Assembly: GCA_013203805.1 (NCBI GenBank)
Contig: JABMPH010000385.1
Coordinates: 1-35,826, forward strand
DNA: 35,826 nt
Source: Bacteroidota bacterium
GTDB lineage: Bacteria; Bacteroidota; Bacteroidia; Bacteroidales; F082
Reading direction: 5' to 3'
In this document: piece by piece, positions 27,155-34,985 of the stretch
Layout of the letters: every line of letters begins with the position of its first letter
Position numbering within the stretch: the first letter of the stretch is position 1
The notes under the pieces: model-generated
What the model was told of the DNA's origin: nothing
Database searches by the model: none
The model's input: only the letters and a program-made list of their open reading frames with translations
Made by a program: the position numbers and the translations under genes

Positions 27155-27161
27155 TTAGTCG

Positions 27162-27238
27162 TTTGTCATTCTGAGCGCAGCGAAGAATCTCACTGGTAAA
27201 GTTAATATGAGATTCTTCGCTGCGCTCAGAATGACAAA
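27162..27238. repeat. Perfect 31-bp inverted repeat between the macroglobulin and pbpC genes
   Basis: The arms 27162-27192 and 27208-27238 are exactly complementary, with a 15-base loop. The core reads GTCATTCTGAGCGCAGCGAA and AATCTCA in the left arm. It belongs to the same family as the element at 30987-31060. Sitting between two plus-strand genes of one likely operon, it would fold into a long hairpin in the transcript. It could lower pbpC expression relative to the upstream gene. No transposase or target-site duplication was seen. Confidence 0.85.
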
Positions 27239-27273
27239 ACAGAAAATATTCTTTTTAAAATATGAACTATTAA

Positions 27274-29634
27274 ATGAAGCTAAAAAAAGTATCCATATTA
27301 ATCACGTCTATAATAATTGCAGTATTATTTTTTCTTGTGTTAAGTGTTTCATTTTTACCAAGAACACTTTTTAAAGAGGATTACAGCACTGTTGTACTCG
27401 ATCGCAATGGACGTCTTCTTGGAGCCAAATTATCAACCGATGAGCAATGGCGCTTTCATCCCATGGACGTAGTTCCTCCAAAGTTTAAAGCTGCAATATT
27501 GGCCTACGAAGATCAGTATTTCTACAAACATCCCGGCATCAATCCAATATCTATATTTTCATCATTAAGTGATAATATTGCTGCCGGACGAGTTGTAAGA
27601 GGTGGTAGTACAATTAGCATGCAAGTTATTAGAATGTCGCGAAATGGAAAAGAAAGAACAATAGGCCAGAAATTGATTGAGAGCTTTCTAACAATAGGAA
27701 TGGAGGCATTATTTACAAAGGATAGTATTCTTAGCTTATACTGCTCCAATGCTCCAATGGGAGGCAATATAGTTGGTTTAAACGCTGCCAGTTGGCGGTA
27801 CTTCGGCCATGCGCAGCACGAGCTAAGCTGGGCAGAAGCTGCAACTCTTGCAGTACTTCCCAATTCTCCTTCATTAATACATCCTGGAAAGAATAGAAAT
27901 TTACTATTTGAAAAACGAAACGGATTATTGGCTAAATTGTTAGTATTAAATCAATTGGACTCAGTACAATATCAACTAGCGCTTCTTGAAGAAATTCCTA
28001 AACGACCAAAACCATTACCAAGTGTATCTCCTCATTTAATTGAATATTTAGCAAAAACAAACAGAGGAAAAATAATTCAAACAACTATTGACTATGATCT
28101 TCAAATTATCGCATCGCAAATTGCAAATAAGCATGCGGCAAATCTGTTGCAAAACGGAATAAATAATGTAGGGTTGCTTATCGTTAGTCCTGTTGAAAAA
28201 GAAATCCTTGCCTATGTGGGTAATCTAACTTCAACAAGCCGAAATAATATTAGAGATCAGTACAACGATATGGTCAGAGCTAATCGAAGTACAGGAAGTA
28301 TTCTAAAGCCATTCCTATTCGCTTCAATGATTGGGGAAGGGTTACTATTACCCAATTCTCTTGTTCGCGATATACCCAGTTATTTCAATGATTATCATCC
28401 TGAGAATTATAATAATGAGTTTGTCGGTGCTGTACCGGCTTCACAAGCATTGTCCCAATCTCTTAATGTACCTGCAGTTTATATGCTGCAAAAATTCGGA
28501 ACGGCCAGATTTTTAAATCAATTGCATAAATTGGGTTTTACAAGTTTTAAACGTAGCTCTACAAATTATGGCCTTACCTTAATTTTGGGTGGGGGTGAGG
28601 CTTCACTTATGGAGCTGGTAAACGCTTATGCCGGAATGGCTTCCACATTATTGTCTTATGATGAAAACTACGGGGAATATCCTGCTGATGCCTATGGGAT
28701 GTTAAAATTGGTTCTTAATGAGAAAAATGACAACACAGATAAAAGTATTTCAACTCCTCCCTTAACAGCTTCTTCCATATGGCTAACCTATGATGCATTA
28801 AAAAAAGTAAGCCGCCCTGAATCTGAAGAAGGTTGGGAATATTTTAGTTCATCATCCAATATTGCCTGGAAAACAGGTACAAGTCATGGGTTTAAAGATG
28901 CTTGGGCAATAGGAACAACTGCTGATTATATTGTTGGTGTTTGGGCTGGTAATGCTGATGGAGAAGGTCGAACTGGATTAACCGGGACTAAGATTGCTGC
29001 TCCTATGATGTTTGATGTTTTCAGTATATTGGATTGTTCTAATAAGTTTTATCCTGCTTATGATGAGATGGTTGAGATTGTAGTTTGTAAGCAAAGTGGC
29101 AATCTTGCTTCGCAAAACTGTAATGATGTTGATACTATTATGGTTGCCCTGAAAGGCGCTGAATCAAAAGCTTGCACTTATCATAGGTTAATATTTACAG
29201 ATACAAATAATGAATATCGTTTATCACAGAGATGTTCACCTGTCTCGGACATGATTCCAGTTTCGTGGTTTGTTCTACCTCCGGTTCAGGAGTTGTATTA
29301 CCAATCTAAGCATCCCGGATATAATACACTTCCACCTTATGCAGATGGTTGTGAACCCGAAACAGGAAGCAATGAAATTGAATTCATCTACCCCAATTAC
29401 AATTCGTCAATTTACGTTGCCACAGATGAAAAACAGGAACAATGTGAAATAGTATTTGAAATAAGCCATCATTATCCTGAGTCGACTGTATACTGGCATC
29501 TTGATAACAAACTAATAGGAATCACCAATAACACCCATCAACTCTCACATATCCCTGAAAAGGGAAGCCATGTACTAACAGTCGTTGATGAAAATGGCAA
29601 TAGTAATTCGGTCTCGTTTGAAGTTGTTAACTAG
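27274..29634 (+). CDS. pbpC: Penicillin-binding protein 1C
   Basis: A 786-residue bifunctional peptidoglycan synthase anchored by one N-terminal membrane segment (about 7-26). The glycosyltransferase domain carries AYEDQYFYKHPGI with Glu79 as catalytic residue and GGSTISMQV. The transpeptidase domain has the SxxK motif SILK with Ser342 and Lys345, SLN in SQSLNVPAV, and the KTG motif at 533-535 (WKTGTSHGFKDAW). The C-terminal ~100 residues form the PBP1C-specific Ig-like BiPBP_C domain (from about LPPVQELYYQ to the end). All key residues are kept, although classical PBP1C binds few beta-lactams and its transpeptidase role is uncertain. It is 119 bases downstream of the macroglobulin gene, the conserved pairing. 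The interval contains a 31-bp inverted repeat. Confidence 0.96.
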   Translation: MKLKKVSILITSIIIAVLFFLVLSVSFLPRTLFKEDYSTVVLDRNGRLLGAKLSTDEQWRFHPMDVVPPKFKAAILAYEDQYFYKHPGINPISIFSSLSDNIAAGRVVRGGSTISMQVIRMSRNGKERTIGQKLIESFLTIGMEALFTKDSILSLYCSNAPMGGNIVGLNAASWRYFGHAQHELSWAEAATLAVLPNSPSLIHPGKNRNLLFEKRNGLLAKLLVLNQLDSVQYQLALLEEIPKRPKPLPSVSPHLIEYLAKTNRGKIIQTTIDYDLQIIASQIANKHAANLLQNGINNVGLLIVSPVEKEILAYVGNLTSTSRNNIRDQYNDMVRANRSTGSILKPFLFASMIGEGLLLPNSLVRDIPSYFNDYHPENYNNEFVGAVPASQALSQSLNVPAVYMLQKFGTARFLNQLHKLGFTSFKRSSTNYGLTLILGGGEASLMELVNAYAGMASTLLSYDENYGEYPADAYGMLKLVLNEKNDNTDKSISTPPLTASSIWLTYDALKKVSRPESEEGWEYFSSSSNIAWKTGTSHGFKDAWAIGTTADYIVGVWAGNADGEGRTGLTGTKIAAPMMFDVFSILDCSNKFYPAYDEMVEIVVCKQSGNLASQNCNDVDTIMVALKGAESKACTYHRLIFTDTNNEYRLSQRCSPVSDMIPVSWFVLPPVQELYYQSKHPGYNTLPPYADGCEPETGSNEIEFIYPNYNSSIYVATDEKQEQCEIVFEISHHYPESTVYWHLDNKLIGITNNTHQLSHIPEKGSHVLTVVDENGNSNSVSFEVVN

Positions 29635-30074
29635 TTTATTGTCATCTCGAAGAAAGCGAAGCGATGAGATATCGCCTGAACAACAATGTTATCTCGAAGG
29701 AAGTGTAACGCAGTGGAACGATGAGAGATCTCCTCAAAATTACGCATCATTTCGAAGGAAGTAAGGCTGATTTTTCATCAGCTGCACGATGAGAAATATC
29801 CCCAGTTTATCTTGTCATATCCAAGGAAGAAAGAATGAGAGATCCCTTGAACCAGAAGGAGAGTGGAAGTATGGTTACAGTATCAGGGGATTTCTCACTG
29901 CGTTCGAAACCCGAAGGTGAGATGAAGTTACTTTACTAATGCTGAGTGTTCAGGGGATCTCTCCACATACTGCTTTAAGCGTCCACGCTTAAAGTCTTGT
30001 TACATGCTGCATATGTAGCATTTTAAGCGTGGACGCTTAAAACGGGTAAGTTGGGTCTCGAAATGACAGGCAGG
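29635..30074. repeat. Composite repeat region with tandem GTCATnTCGAAGGAAG units
   Basis: No gene is supported in these 440 bases between converging genes. At least four diverged units begin near 29641, 29688, 29744 and 29814. Each opens with a form of GTCATTTCGAAGGAAG and, where complete, ends in CGATGAGAnATC. The third contains a perfect GCTGAT-5-ATCAGC hairpin (29766-29782). Near 29896-29950 parts of the unit recur in inverse orientation (GGGGATTTCTCACTGCGTTC). The region is bounded by GTCATCTCGA at 29641-29650 and TCGAAATGAC at 30058-30067, inverted copies with one mismatch. It looks like a mosaic of REP/BIME-like elements. Confidence 0.65.
29974..30041. repeat. Palindrome pair forming a perfect 20-bp inverted repeat
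   Basis: TTTAAGCGTCCACGCTTAAA at 29974-29993 and TTTAAGCGTGGACGCTTAAA at 30022-30041 are exact reverse complements of each other. Each is also a palindrome except for its central CC or GG. The 28-base spacer holds a further 5-bp hairpin, ATGCT-8-AGCAT (30004-30021). Lying between converging genes, the structure may serve as a two-way transcription stop, although no clear T-tract follows on either strand. Confidence 0.8.
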
Positions 30075-30932
30075 TTAGACAAAAACAACCAAAGCAGGTA
30101 ACCAAAACACCGTCTCCCCAATTAATCTGTAATAATTATTTCTACTAAAACTATCAGGGAATATTATAATCAGGCCTAATATTACATTCATAATAAATGT
30201 AATGAGTAAAGCCCAAAATTCAATTGAAACAGGAGTGATTATTAAGGCTGTTATAGTTAATATTTCAACTAACATATGCCCAACAATTAGAAATCGGCGT
30301 GTGAGCTTTTTTCCTGCAATCACAGTAAAGGAAGTGTGTCCATCTTCAATGTCATAATCAAAATCAAACCATGAAATCATAATTCCTTCAAACCATGCCA
30401 GTATAAATATATTGAAAACAATTAATATCACCGAAAAGGAGGGAAGTGATCCGTACCATGCAAGTGGAGCCATAAAAATCCCCATCGCATAAACAATGGC
30501 AATAAATAGTTCCTTTTGTAATAATGCAAGTTTTTTCTGCCTGAAAAAGTACAATATTGTAAAATAAATTCCGATAAAAATTGATAAAATAAATCCCAAT
30601 GCAAGTATTTTGGTATCTAAGTATAATAAGCTAAAAAACAAAGTGATAACTCCAATTAATATCACAAAAAGTATTATCGTTTTTCTGTGATTATAATGAT
30701 ATTTATGTCTGGTAATTACTGATGCTTCTTTGTTCTTGTGACTATCAATAATATGATCCAAGGAATAAACAACCCATACTGCCATTGGTAGTATTATCCA
30801 CCATAATGGATTCGAAACCACATCTAGAATTCTTGTGGCCATATATCCTACGGATAAAGTACCTAGTACAATATCGAGACTTAGAAACTGGAATGTTTCG
30901 AATATGGAGTAGTTATATTTATTGGTTTTCAA
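30075..30932 (-). CDS. UbiA-superfamily-like integral membrane protein
   Basis: A 285-residue protein with about eight hydrophobic helices. Two aspartate-rich cytoplasmic motifs are seen: YSLDHIIDSHK with Asp59 and Asp63, and WFDFDYDIEDG with Asp190, 192, 194 and 197. The pair matches the layout of UbiA prenyltransferases, which use such motifs to hold Mg-diphosphate of an isoprenoid donor. The first motif lacks the usual Asn (NDxxD), so donor and acceptor are uncertain and the enzyme may be a divergent branch common in Bacteroidota. The start appears to be TTG at 30932: the frame is open upstream only to a TAA about 14 codons earlier, with no ATG between, and an internal ATG (residue 31) would remove the first helix. 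The neighbours do not point to a quinone operon. Confidence 0.65.
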   Translation of the reverse strand: MKTNKYNYSIFETFQFLSLDIVLGTLSVGYMATRILDVVSNPLWWIILPMAVWVVYSLDHIIDSHKNKEASVITRHKYHYNHRKTIILFVILIGVITLFFSLLYLDTKILALGFILSIFIGIYFTILYFFRQKKLALLQKELFIAIVYAMGIFMAPLAWYGSLPSFSVILIVFNIFILAWFEGIMISWFDFDYDIEDGHTSFTVIAGKKLTRRFLIVGHMLVEILTITALIITPVSIEFWALLITFIMNVILGLIIIFPDSFSRNNYYRLIGETVFWLPALVVFV

Positions 30933-30986
30933 GATATTGTAAAAATAGTTGTTCTTTTTGTTATTATCACGTGTTTAAACTCGTTC

Positions 30987-31060
30987 TCATTCTGAGCGAA
31001 GCGAAGAATCTTCTTATGTGACTATAATTAATGTGAGATTCTTCGCTTTGCTCAGAATGA
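30987..31060. repeat. 25-bp inverted repeat, second copy of the TTCGC-type element
   Basis: The arms 30987-31011 and 31036-31060 match with one mismatch and a 24-base loop. The core (TCATTCTGAGCGAAGCGAAG) is the same as in the element at 27162-27238 apart from changes at two stem positions. It lies between the terminator of the act operon and the start of the UbiA-like gene. Confidence 0.85.
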
Positions 31061-31073
31061 CAATATACTCAAG

Positions 31074-31116
31074 ATAAAAATAAAAAAACCTCCTGAAAGG
31101 TACTACCAGGAGGTTT
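31074..31116 (-). terminator. Intrinsic terminator of the act operon
   Basis: On the minus strand AAACCTCCTG (31116-31107) pairs perfectly with CAGGAGGTTT (31095-31086) across an 11-base loop, followed by a T-rich run (TTTTTATTTTTATC). It lies 22 bases beyond the actF stop codon. This is the clearest terminator in the window and marks actF as the last gene of the operon. Confidence 0.9.
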
Positions 31117-31138
31117 ACACTTAATTATATAACAATGA

Positions 31139-32302
31139 TTAATGTTCTTCAGTTGTACTTTCACTTAAGTAAGGATGTTTTTGCGGAATGATGGGCATTT
31201 TTGATAGTGATATTCCCACCACAAGAGCGAATAGCCCCAGAGATCCAATAAACGTTCCTATTTCAATTATTCCAATTCCGTGAGTATGAATGGTACCGGG
31301 CATTATCGACATATATAATTCTACCCATTGTCCAACTATTAATACAGCAACGGTAAATAATAACCAGTTTGCACTTTTTGCAATTCTATTCCACATTAAA
31401 AAGAAAAATGGGAATGTCCAGTTCAATAATAATTCGGTGTAAAACAATGATTTGTATTCTCCCATTTCGCGAGGGATATAATATACAGTCTCCTCAGGAA
31501 TATTGGCATACCAAATTAGTAAGTATTGTGACAACCACATATAACCCCAAATTAAACTCAATGCCCAAATATATCTCGAGAAATCGTGTAAATGCTTTTT
31601 GGTAAGCATGGGGAAGTAACCCAATTTATATAGTATAATTACAATTGCTGTAATTACTGATGCACCATGGAAGAATGCCATGATGAACTTTTTAACCACA
31701 TAAATTGTACTGTACCAATGAGCGTCAAGCGACATAAGCCAATCGATGGTAAATAGTGAAAACGAAACCGCAAATACAAAGATGAATATTTTAGATGTCA
31801 TTTCAATTTTATTGAAAAAATCTATCCCACCAATTTTATCTTCTTGTAATGAAAGCTTTTTAATTCTTAATGCAAGCAATATCCACAATGCAAAAAATAC
31901 TACGTATCTGATTGCAAAAAATGGAACATTTAAATACGGAGCTTTGTGCTGAAGAATAGGATCTGCAGCAACTACATCAGCATGACTCCAATGGTAAAGA
32001 TCGTGAACGCCTAAAAACATAATAGCAAACAGCATCATCGATACAATGAAATAGTTGCTCATTGCTTGGGGCACACGAATATATGCTATGGACCAACCTG
32101 ACTGTGTAACAGCCTGTATTGCAAGCCAAAAAGTTGCTCCCAATGCTATTGATAGAAAATAATAATTATTGAGCAATAAGTTTGCCCATGCTCTTTCTCC
32201 GTCTTCGGTTAAAAATCCGATGGCAACTGAAATAAGCCCAACCACAATCAATACAATCATGGCAATTTTGAATTTTCCGCTGAGCTGTACCTTTTTATCC
32301 AT
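31139..32302 (-). CDS. actF: Alternative complex III subunit ActF (quinol:cytochrome c oxidoreductase quinone-binding subunit 2)
   Basis: A 387-residue polytopic protein of alternative complex III, which oxidises menaquinol in the cytoplasmic membrane and passes electrons to a cytochrome or directly to an oxidase. About ten hydrophobic helices are visible. Family landmarks include an N-terminal helix followed by FLTEDGERAWANLLLNNYYF, a stretch with QSGWSIAYIRVPQAM, HDLYHW near residue 100, SLDAHWYSTIYVVKKF and YIPREMGEYKS with FYTELLLNWTFPFF. It is related to ActC but lacks the full quinone-site signature, as is normal. It is the last gene of the operon: a strong terminator follows 22 bases on, and no cytochrome oxidase gene follows directly. 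An 18-bp inverted repeat separates it from actE. Confidence 0.93.
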   Translation of the reverse strand: MDKKVQLSGKFKIAMIVLIVVGLISVAIGFLTEDGERAWANLLLNNYYFLSIALGATFWLAIQAVTQSGWSIAYIRVPQAMSNYFIVSMMLFAIMFLGVHDLYHWSHADVVAADPILQHKAPYLNVPFFAIRYVVFFALWILLALRIKKLSLQEDKIGGIDFFNKIEMTSKIFIFVFAVSFSLFTIDWLMSLDAHWYSTIYVVKKFIMAFFHGASVITAIVIILYKLGYFPMLTKKHLHDFSRYIWALSLIWGYMWLSQYLLIWYANIPEETVYYIPREMGEYKSLFYTELLLNWTFPFFFLMWNRIAKSANWLLFTVAVLIVGQWVELYMSIMPGTIHTHGIGIIEIGTFIGSLGLFALVVGISLSKMPIIPQKHPYLSESTTEEH

Positions 32303-32333
32303 TTTAGATTAGTTTTAATAAACCTTAATAATT

Positions 32334-32460
32334 AGCCACAGATTCACAGATGAGAAAAATACTTTTCTTTCTGATTTGTAGCTTATTCATAGATTAAAAA
32401 TTTAACTTTTTATTTTACCTAAGTTTCAACAGACAATATAAAATCTGCGAATCTGTGGCT
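32334..32460. repeat. 18-bp inverted repeat in the actE-actF spacer
   Basis: AGCCACAGATTCACAGAT (32334-32351) and ATCTGCGAATCTGTGGCT (32443-32460) are inverted copies with one mismatch, enclosing 91 AT-rich bases. In the minus-strand transcript that mismatch becomes a G-U pair, so the stem would be fully paired. AGCCACAGATTCGCAGAT-type repeats are, from memory, widespread in Bacteroidota genomes. Confidence 0.8.
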
Positions 32461-32465
32461 TTTAT

Positions 32466-33047
32466 TTATTTTGCTAATGATCTAAGATAATTAATTACCA
32501 TCCATCTATCGTCGGGGGAAACTTGTGTACCATGAGGTCCCATAAGCCCAGAAATCGATCCTGCGGTTATTACATAGTATATCTCACCATCGGGCTTATT
32601 TTGGACATAGGCCTCAACCAGCGAGGTTGGTTTTGCAGGAAATAAACCACTTGTGTATAAGTGTCCATCACCTTTGGCAGTTTCACCATGACAAACCTTG
32701 CAATATACATTGAAAAGTTCTTTTCCTCGAGCTACGGTTTCTTCGTTGTATGCAATTGGATTCGTTAACTGCATCCCCGCAAGGGTTTGATTAACTGCTC
32801 TATCGCCTATTCCAGCAGTAGCATATGGAAAGGGCATATTACCTCTCGATACAGCACCTTCAACTGGTAGCTGGTTAGTCATACTATCTCTGAACACAGG
32901 GTTTGGCGTATATGCCTTGTAATATTTGGTATAATACATATCATGATCACCCATGTAATCGTATCCCGGATTGTTTTTATCCTTGTTGCATGAAGTCATT
33001 ACAACAATGAAAAGAACAATTAATGAAAAATATTTTGTGTATTTCAT
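32466..33047 (-). CDS. actE: Alternative complex III subunit ActE (monoheme cytochrome c lipoprotein)
   Basis: ActE carries one c-type heme on the periplasmic side of complex III. The mature 193-residue protein has a lipoprotein signal, FIVVMTSC with Cys20 as predicted lipid anchor, a long loop region, and the heme motif CKVCH at 116-120 in the setting GKELFNVYCKVCHGETAKGDG. Met169 in SGLMGPHG is a likely axial ligand. The start was set at ATG 33047 because the signal peptide begins there (MKYTKYFSLIV). In-frame codons reach back to 33104, inside actD, and an ATG at 33071 is possible. It begins 13 bases after the actD stop on the same strand. Confidence 0.94.
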   Translation of the reverse strand: MKYTKYFSLIVLFIVVMTSCNKDKNNPGYDYMGDHDMYYTKYYKAYTPNPVFRDSMTNQLPVEGAVSRGNMPFPYATAGIGDRAVNQTLAGMQLTNPIAYNEETVARGKELFNVYCKVCHGETAKGDGHLYTSGLFPAKPTSLVEAYVQNKPDGEIYYVITAGSISGLMGPHGTQVSPDDRWMVINYLRSLAK

Positions 33048-33060
33048 CAGTCTATAATTT

Positions 33061-33588
33061 TTATCCTTCATATTCAACATTCGACTCATTAACTTCAACA
33101 GCACCGGTTTCAGTTAGTAGAGACTTAATTTTCTTTAACTCTGCATCATCCATATTGGCCGACTTCTCGATAACAATAACAAACTTGTCATCAACAGTAC
33201 GAACATCAGGCATAACTACCTGTTTACCAGGATAAAGTTTCTGACGTATGAAAAATGTAAGTGCTGTAAATACAGTTCCAATTAGGATTGTTAACACAAA
33301 CATAATTATGATAAACGACAAAGTATTAAGAGGCTTACCACCAAATTTAAGTGGGTAATTAATTACGGATGTCCAATATAATAATGCAAAAGTTCCAATA
33401 CCACCCACCAGTCCATAGGCAAAAGTAGCATATGGAAGATATGTGGTTTGTTTTAATTTATCCCAAATACCATGAAGAGGAAACGGTGAAAATACATCAG
33501 CTACTACAATACCACCTTCCTGTAACTTATCAACCGCATGCATTACGTCATGCTCATCATCATAAACTCCCAGTATATTAGTCTTCAT
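33061..33588 (-). CDS. actD: Alternative complex III subunit ActD (DUF3341)
   Basis: A 175-residue membrane subunit of alternative complex III. The N-terminal soluble part begins ILGVYDDEHDVMHAVDKL and contains VADVFSPFPLHGI, the hallmark of DUF3341. Two transmembrane helices follow (about 58-75 and 92-115), then a C-terminal cytoplasmic part with VVMPDVRTVDDKFVIVIEK and a helical end. ActD has no cofactor and is thought to be structural, near the membrane subunits. It overlaps the end of actC by 11 bases, a sign of translational coupling, and is followed by actE. Confidence 0.95.
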   Translation of the reverse strand: MKTNILGVYDDEHDVMHAVDKLQEGGIVVADVFSPFPLHGIWDKLKQTTYLPYATFAYGLVGGIGTFALLYWTSVINYPLKFGGKPLNTLSFIIIMFVLTILIGTVFTALTFFIRQKLYPGKQVVMPDVRTVDDKFVIVIEKSANMDDAELKKIKSLLTETGAVEVNESNVEYEG

Positions 33589-34954
33589 CGGTAAATGATT
33601 TTAATGTTGTTGTTTCTTTTAATACACTTTTAACCTCACTAATTGCAATCGTTGGTATCCAACGGAAGAAAGCAATTACTCCCATTACAAATAATCCTAG
33701 GGTCCCACTAAAGATGGCCAATTCGGTCCATGTTGGTGAGTATGTTGCCCATGTTGCGGGTAAAAAGTCTCTTGATAATGAGGTAACTACAATTACGTAA
33801 CGTTCAAACCACATTCCAATATTTATGAAAATGGAAATGATGAAAACAAGAGTGATATTTTTTCTTACTTTTTTGAACCAGAAAAACTGTGGAATAATTG
33901 CATTACAAGTTAACATCGTCCAATATGCAAATGTATACTCACCAGTAACCCTGTTTTTCATGAAGGTAAATAATTCATATTCGTTACCAGAATACCATGC
34001 TGTAAATAACTCTATTAAATAGGCTGAACCCATTATTAATGAGATAAATGTAAGTATTCGTGTAATTGCATCTAAGTGACCATCGGTTACATAATCATTA
34101 AACTTATATAGTTTTCTAAGAACAATCATCAGTGTTAATACCATTCCAAATCCTGAAAAGATAGCACCAATTACGAAGTATGGAGGAAAGATTGTTGTAT
34201 GCCATCCAGGTACAACCGAAACGGCAAAATCCATTGATACAATAGAGTGAACAGATACAACCAGTGGTGCTGCCAATCCGCCTAGCAATAATGCTGCTGT
34301 TTCAAAACGTAACCAGCTTCGTGCGTTTCCGAGCCATCCAAAACTCATGGCTCCGTATATTTTCTTTTTAATTTTAGAAACCGTTGTTTCGCGGATAGTT
34401 GCAAAATCAGGAATCATCCCTATGTACCAGAAAACAAATGATGCAGTAAAGTAGGTGCTGATAGCTACAACATCCCAAAATAGGGGAGAGTTGAAGTTAT
34501 CCCACAATGGACCACGTGTATTCCAGTATGGGAAAATGAAAAAACCATCCCAAATTCTTCCCATGTGGATAAGGGGGAATAATCCGGCTGCCATTACAGC
34601 AAAAATTGTCATTGCTTCGGCAGCTCTGTTAATGGAAGTTCTCCATTTTTGACGAAGGATTAGGAGAAATATTGAAAATGCTGTTCCGGCATGTCCAATT
34701 CCAATCCACCATACAAAATTAATGATGGCCCAACCCCAAGCAACATTGTTGTTAAGTCCCCAAGTTCCAATTCCTGTTGTGATTGTATTATAAAATCCCC
34801 AAACACCCCAAATCATCGCCGATATAGCGATAAATGCAGTCACATACCACCACTTTGGCATGGGAGCATCCATCGGCCGTAAAACATCGCGGCTAACCTG
34901 ACTATAGGTTTTGTCTCCTTTAATTAAGATTCCTCTGACTCTAGTATTATACAT
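33578..34954 (-). CDS. actC: Alternative complex III subunit ActC (NrfD-like quinol-oxidising membrane subunit)
   Basis: A 458-residue NrfD/PsrC-type protein with about ten membrane helices, the main quinol-oxidising subunit of alternative complex III. Landmarks seen: PKWWYVTAFIA at the first helix, FVWWIGIGHAGTAFSIFLLILRQ with the conserved His in the quinone-site helix, RAAEAMTIFAV, GLFPLIHMGR and WDVVAISTYF. The later half has VSVHSIVSMDFAVSVVPGWH, the segment joining the Fe-S subunit ActB. It ends with a soluble tail. The gene follows actB by 31 bases and overlaps actD by 11. The length is typical. Confidence 0.96.
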   Translation of the reverse strand: MYNTRVRGILIKGDKTYSQVSRDVLRPMDAPMPKWWYVTAFIAISAMIWGVWGFYNTITTGIGTWGLNNNVAWGWAIINFVWWIGIGHAGTAFSIFLLILRQKWRTSINRAAEAMTIFAVMAAGLFPLIHMGRIWDGFFIFPYWNTRGPLWDNFNSPLFWDVVAISTYFTASFVFWYIGMIPDFATIRETTVSKIKKKIYGAMSFGWLGNARSWLRFETAALLLGGLAAPLVVSVHSIVSMDFAVSVVPGWHTTIFPPYFVIGAIFSGFGMVLTLMIVLRKLYKFNDYVTDGHLDAITRILTFISLIMGSAYLIELFTAWYSGNEYELFTFMKNRVTGEYTFAYWTMLTCNAIIPQFFWFKKVRKNITLVFIISIFINIGMWFERYVIVVTSLSRDFLPATWATYSPTWTELAIFSGTLGLFVMGVIAFFRWIPTIAISEVKSVLKETTTLKSFTDED

Positions 34955-34985
34955 CTTTTCAGATTTTAATCATTTCAAATTTTAA

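Noticed and set aside
29641-30067. Insertion sequence based on inverted ends GTCATYTCGA
   Set aside because: The interior has no transposase frame, and the ends are part of the repeat unit itself.
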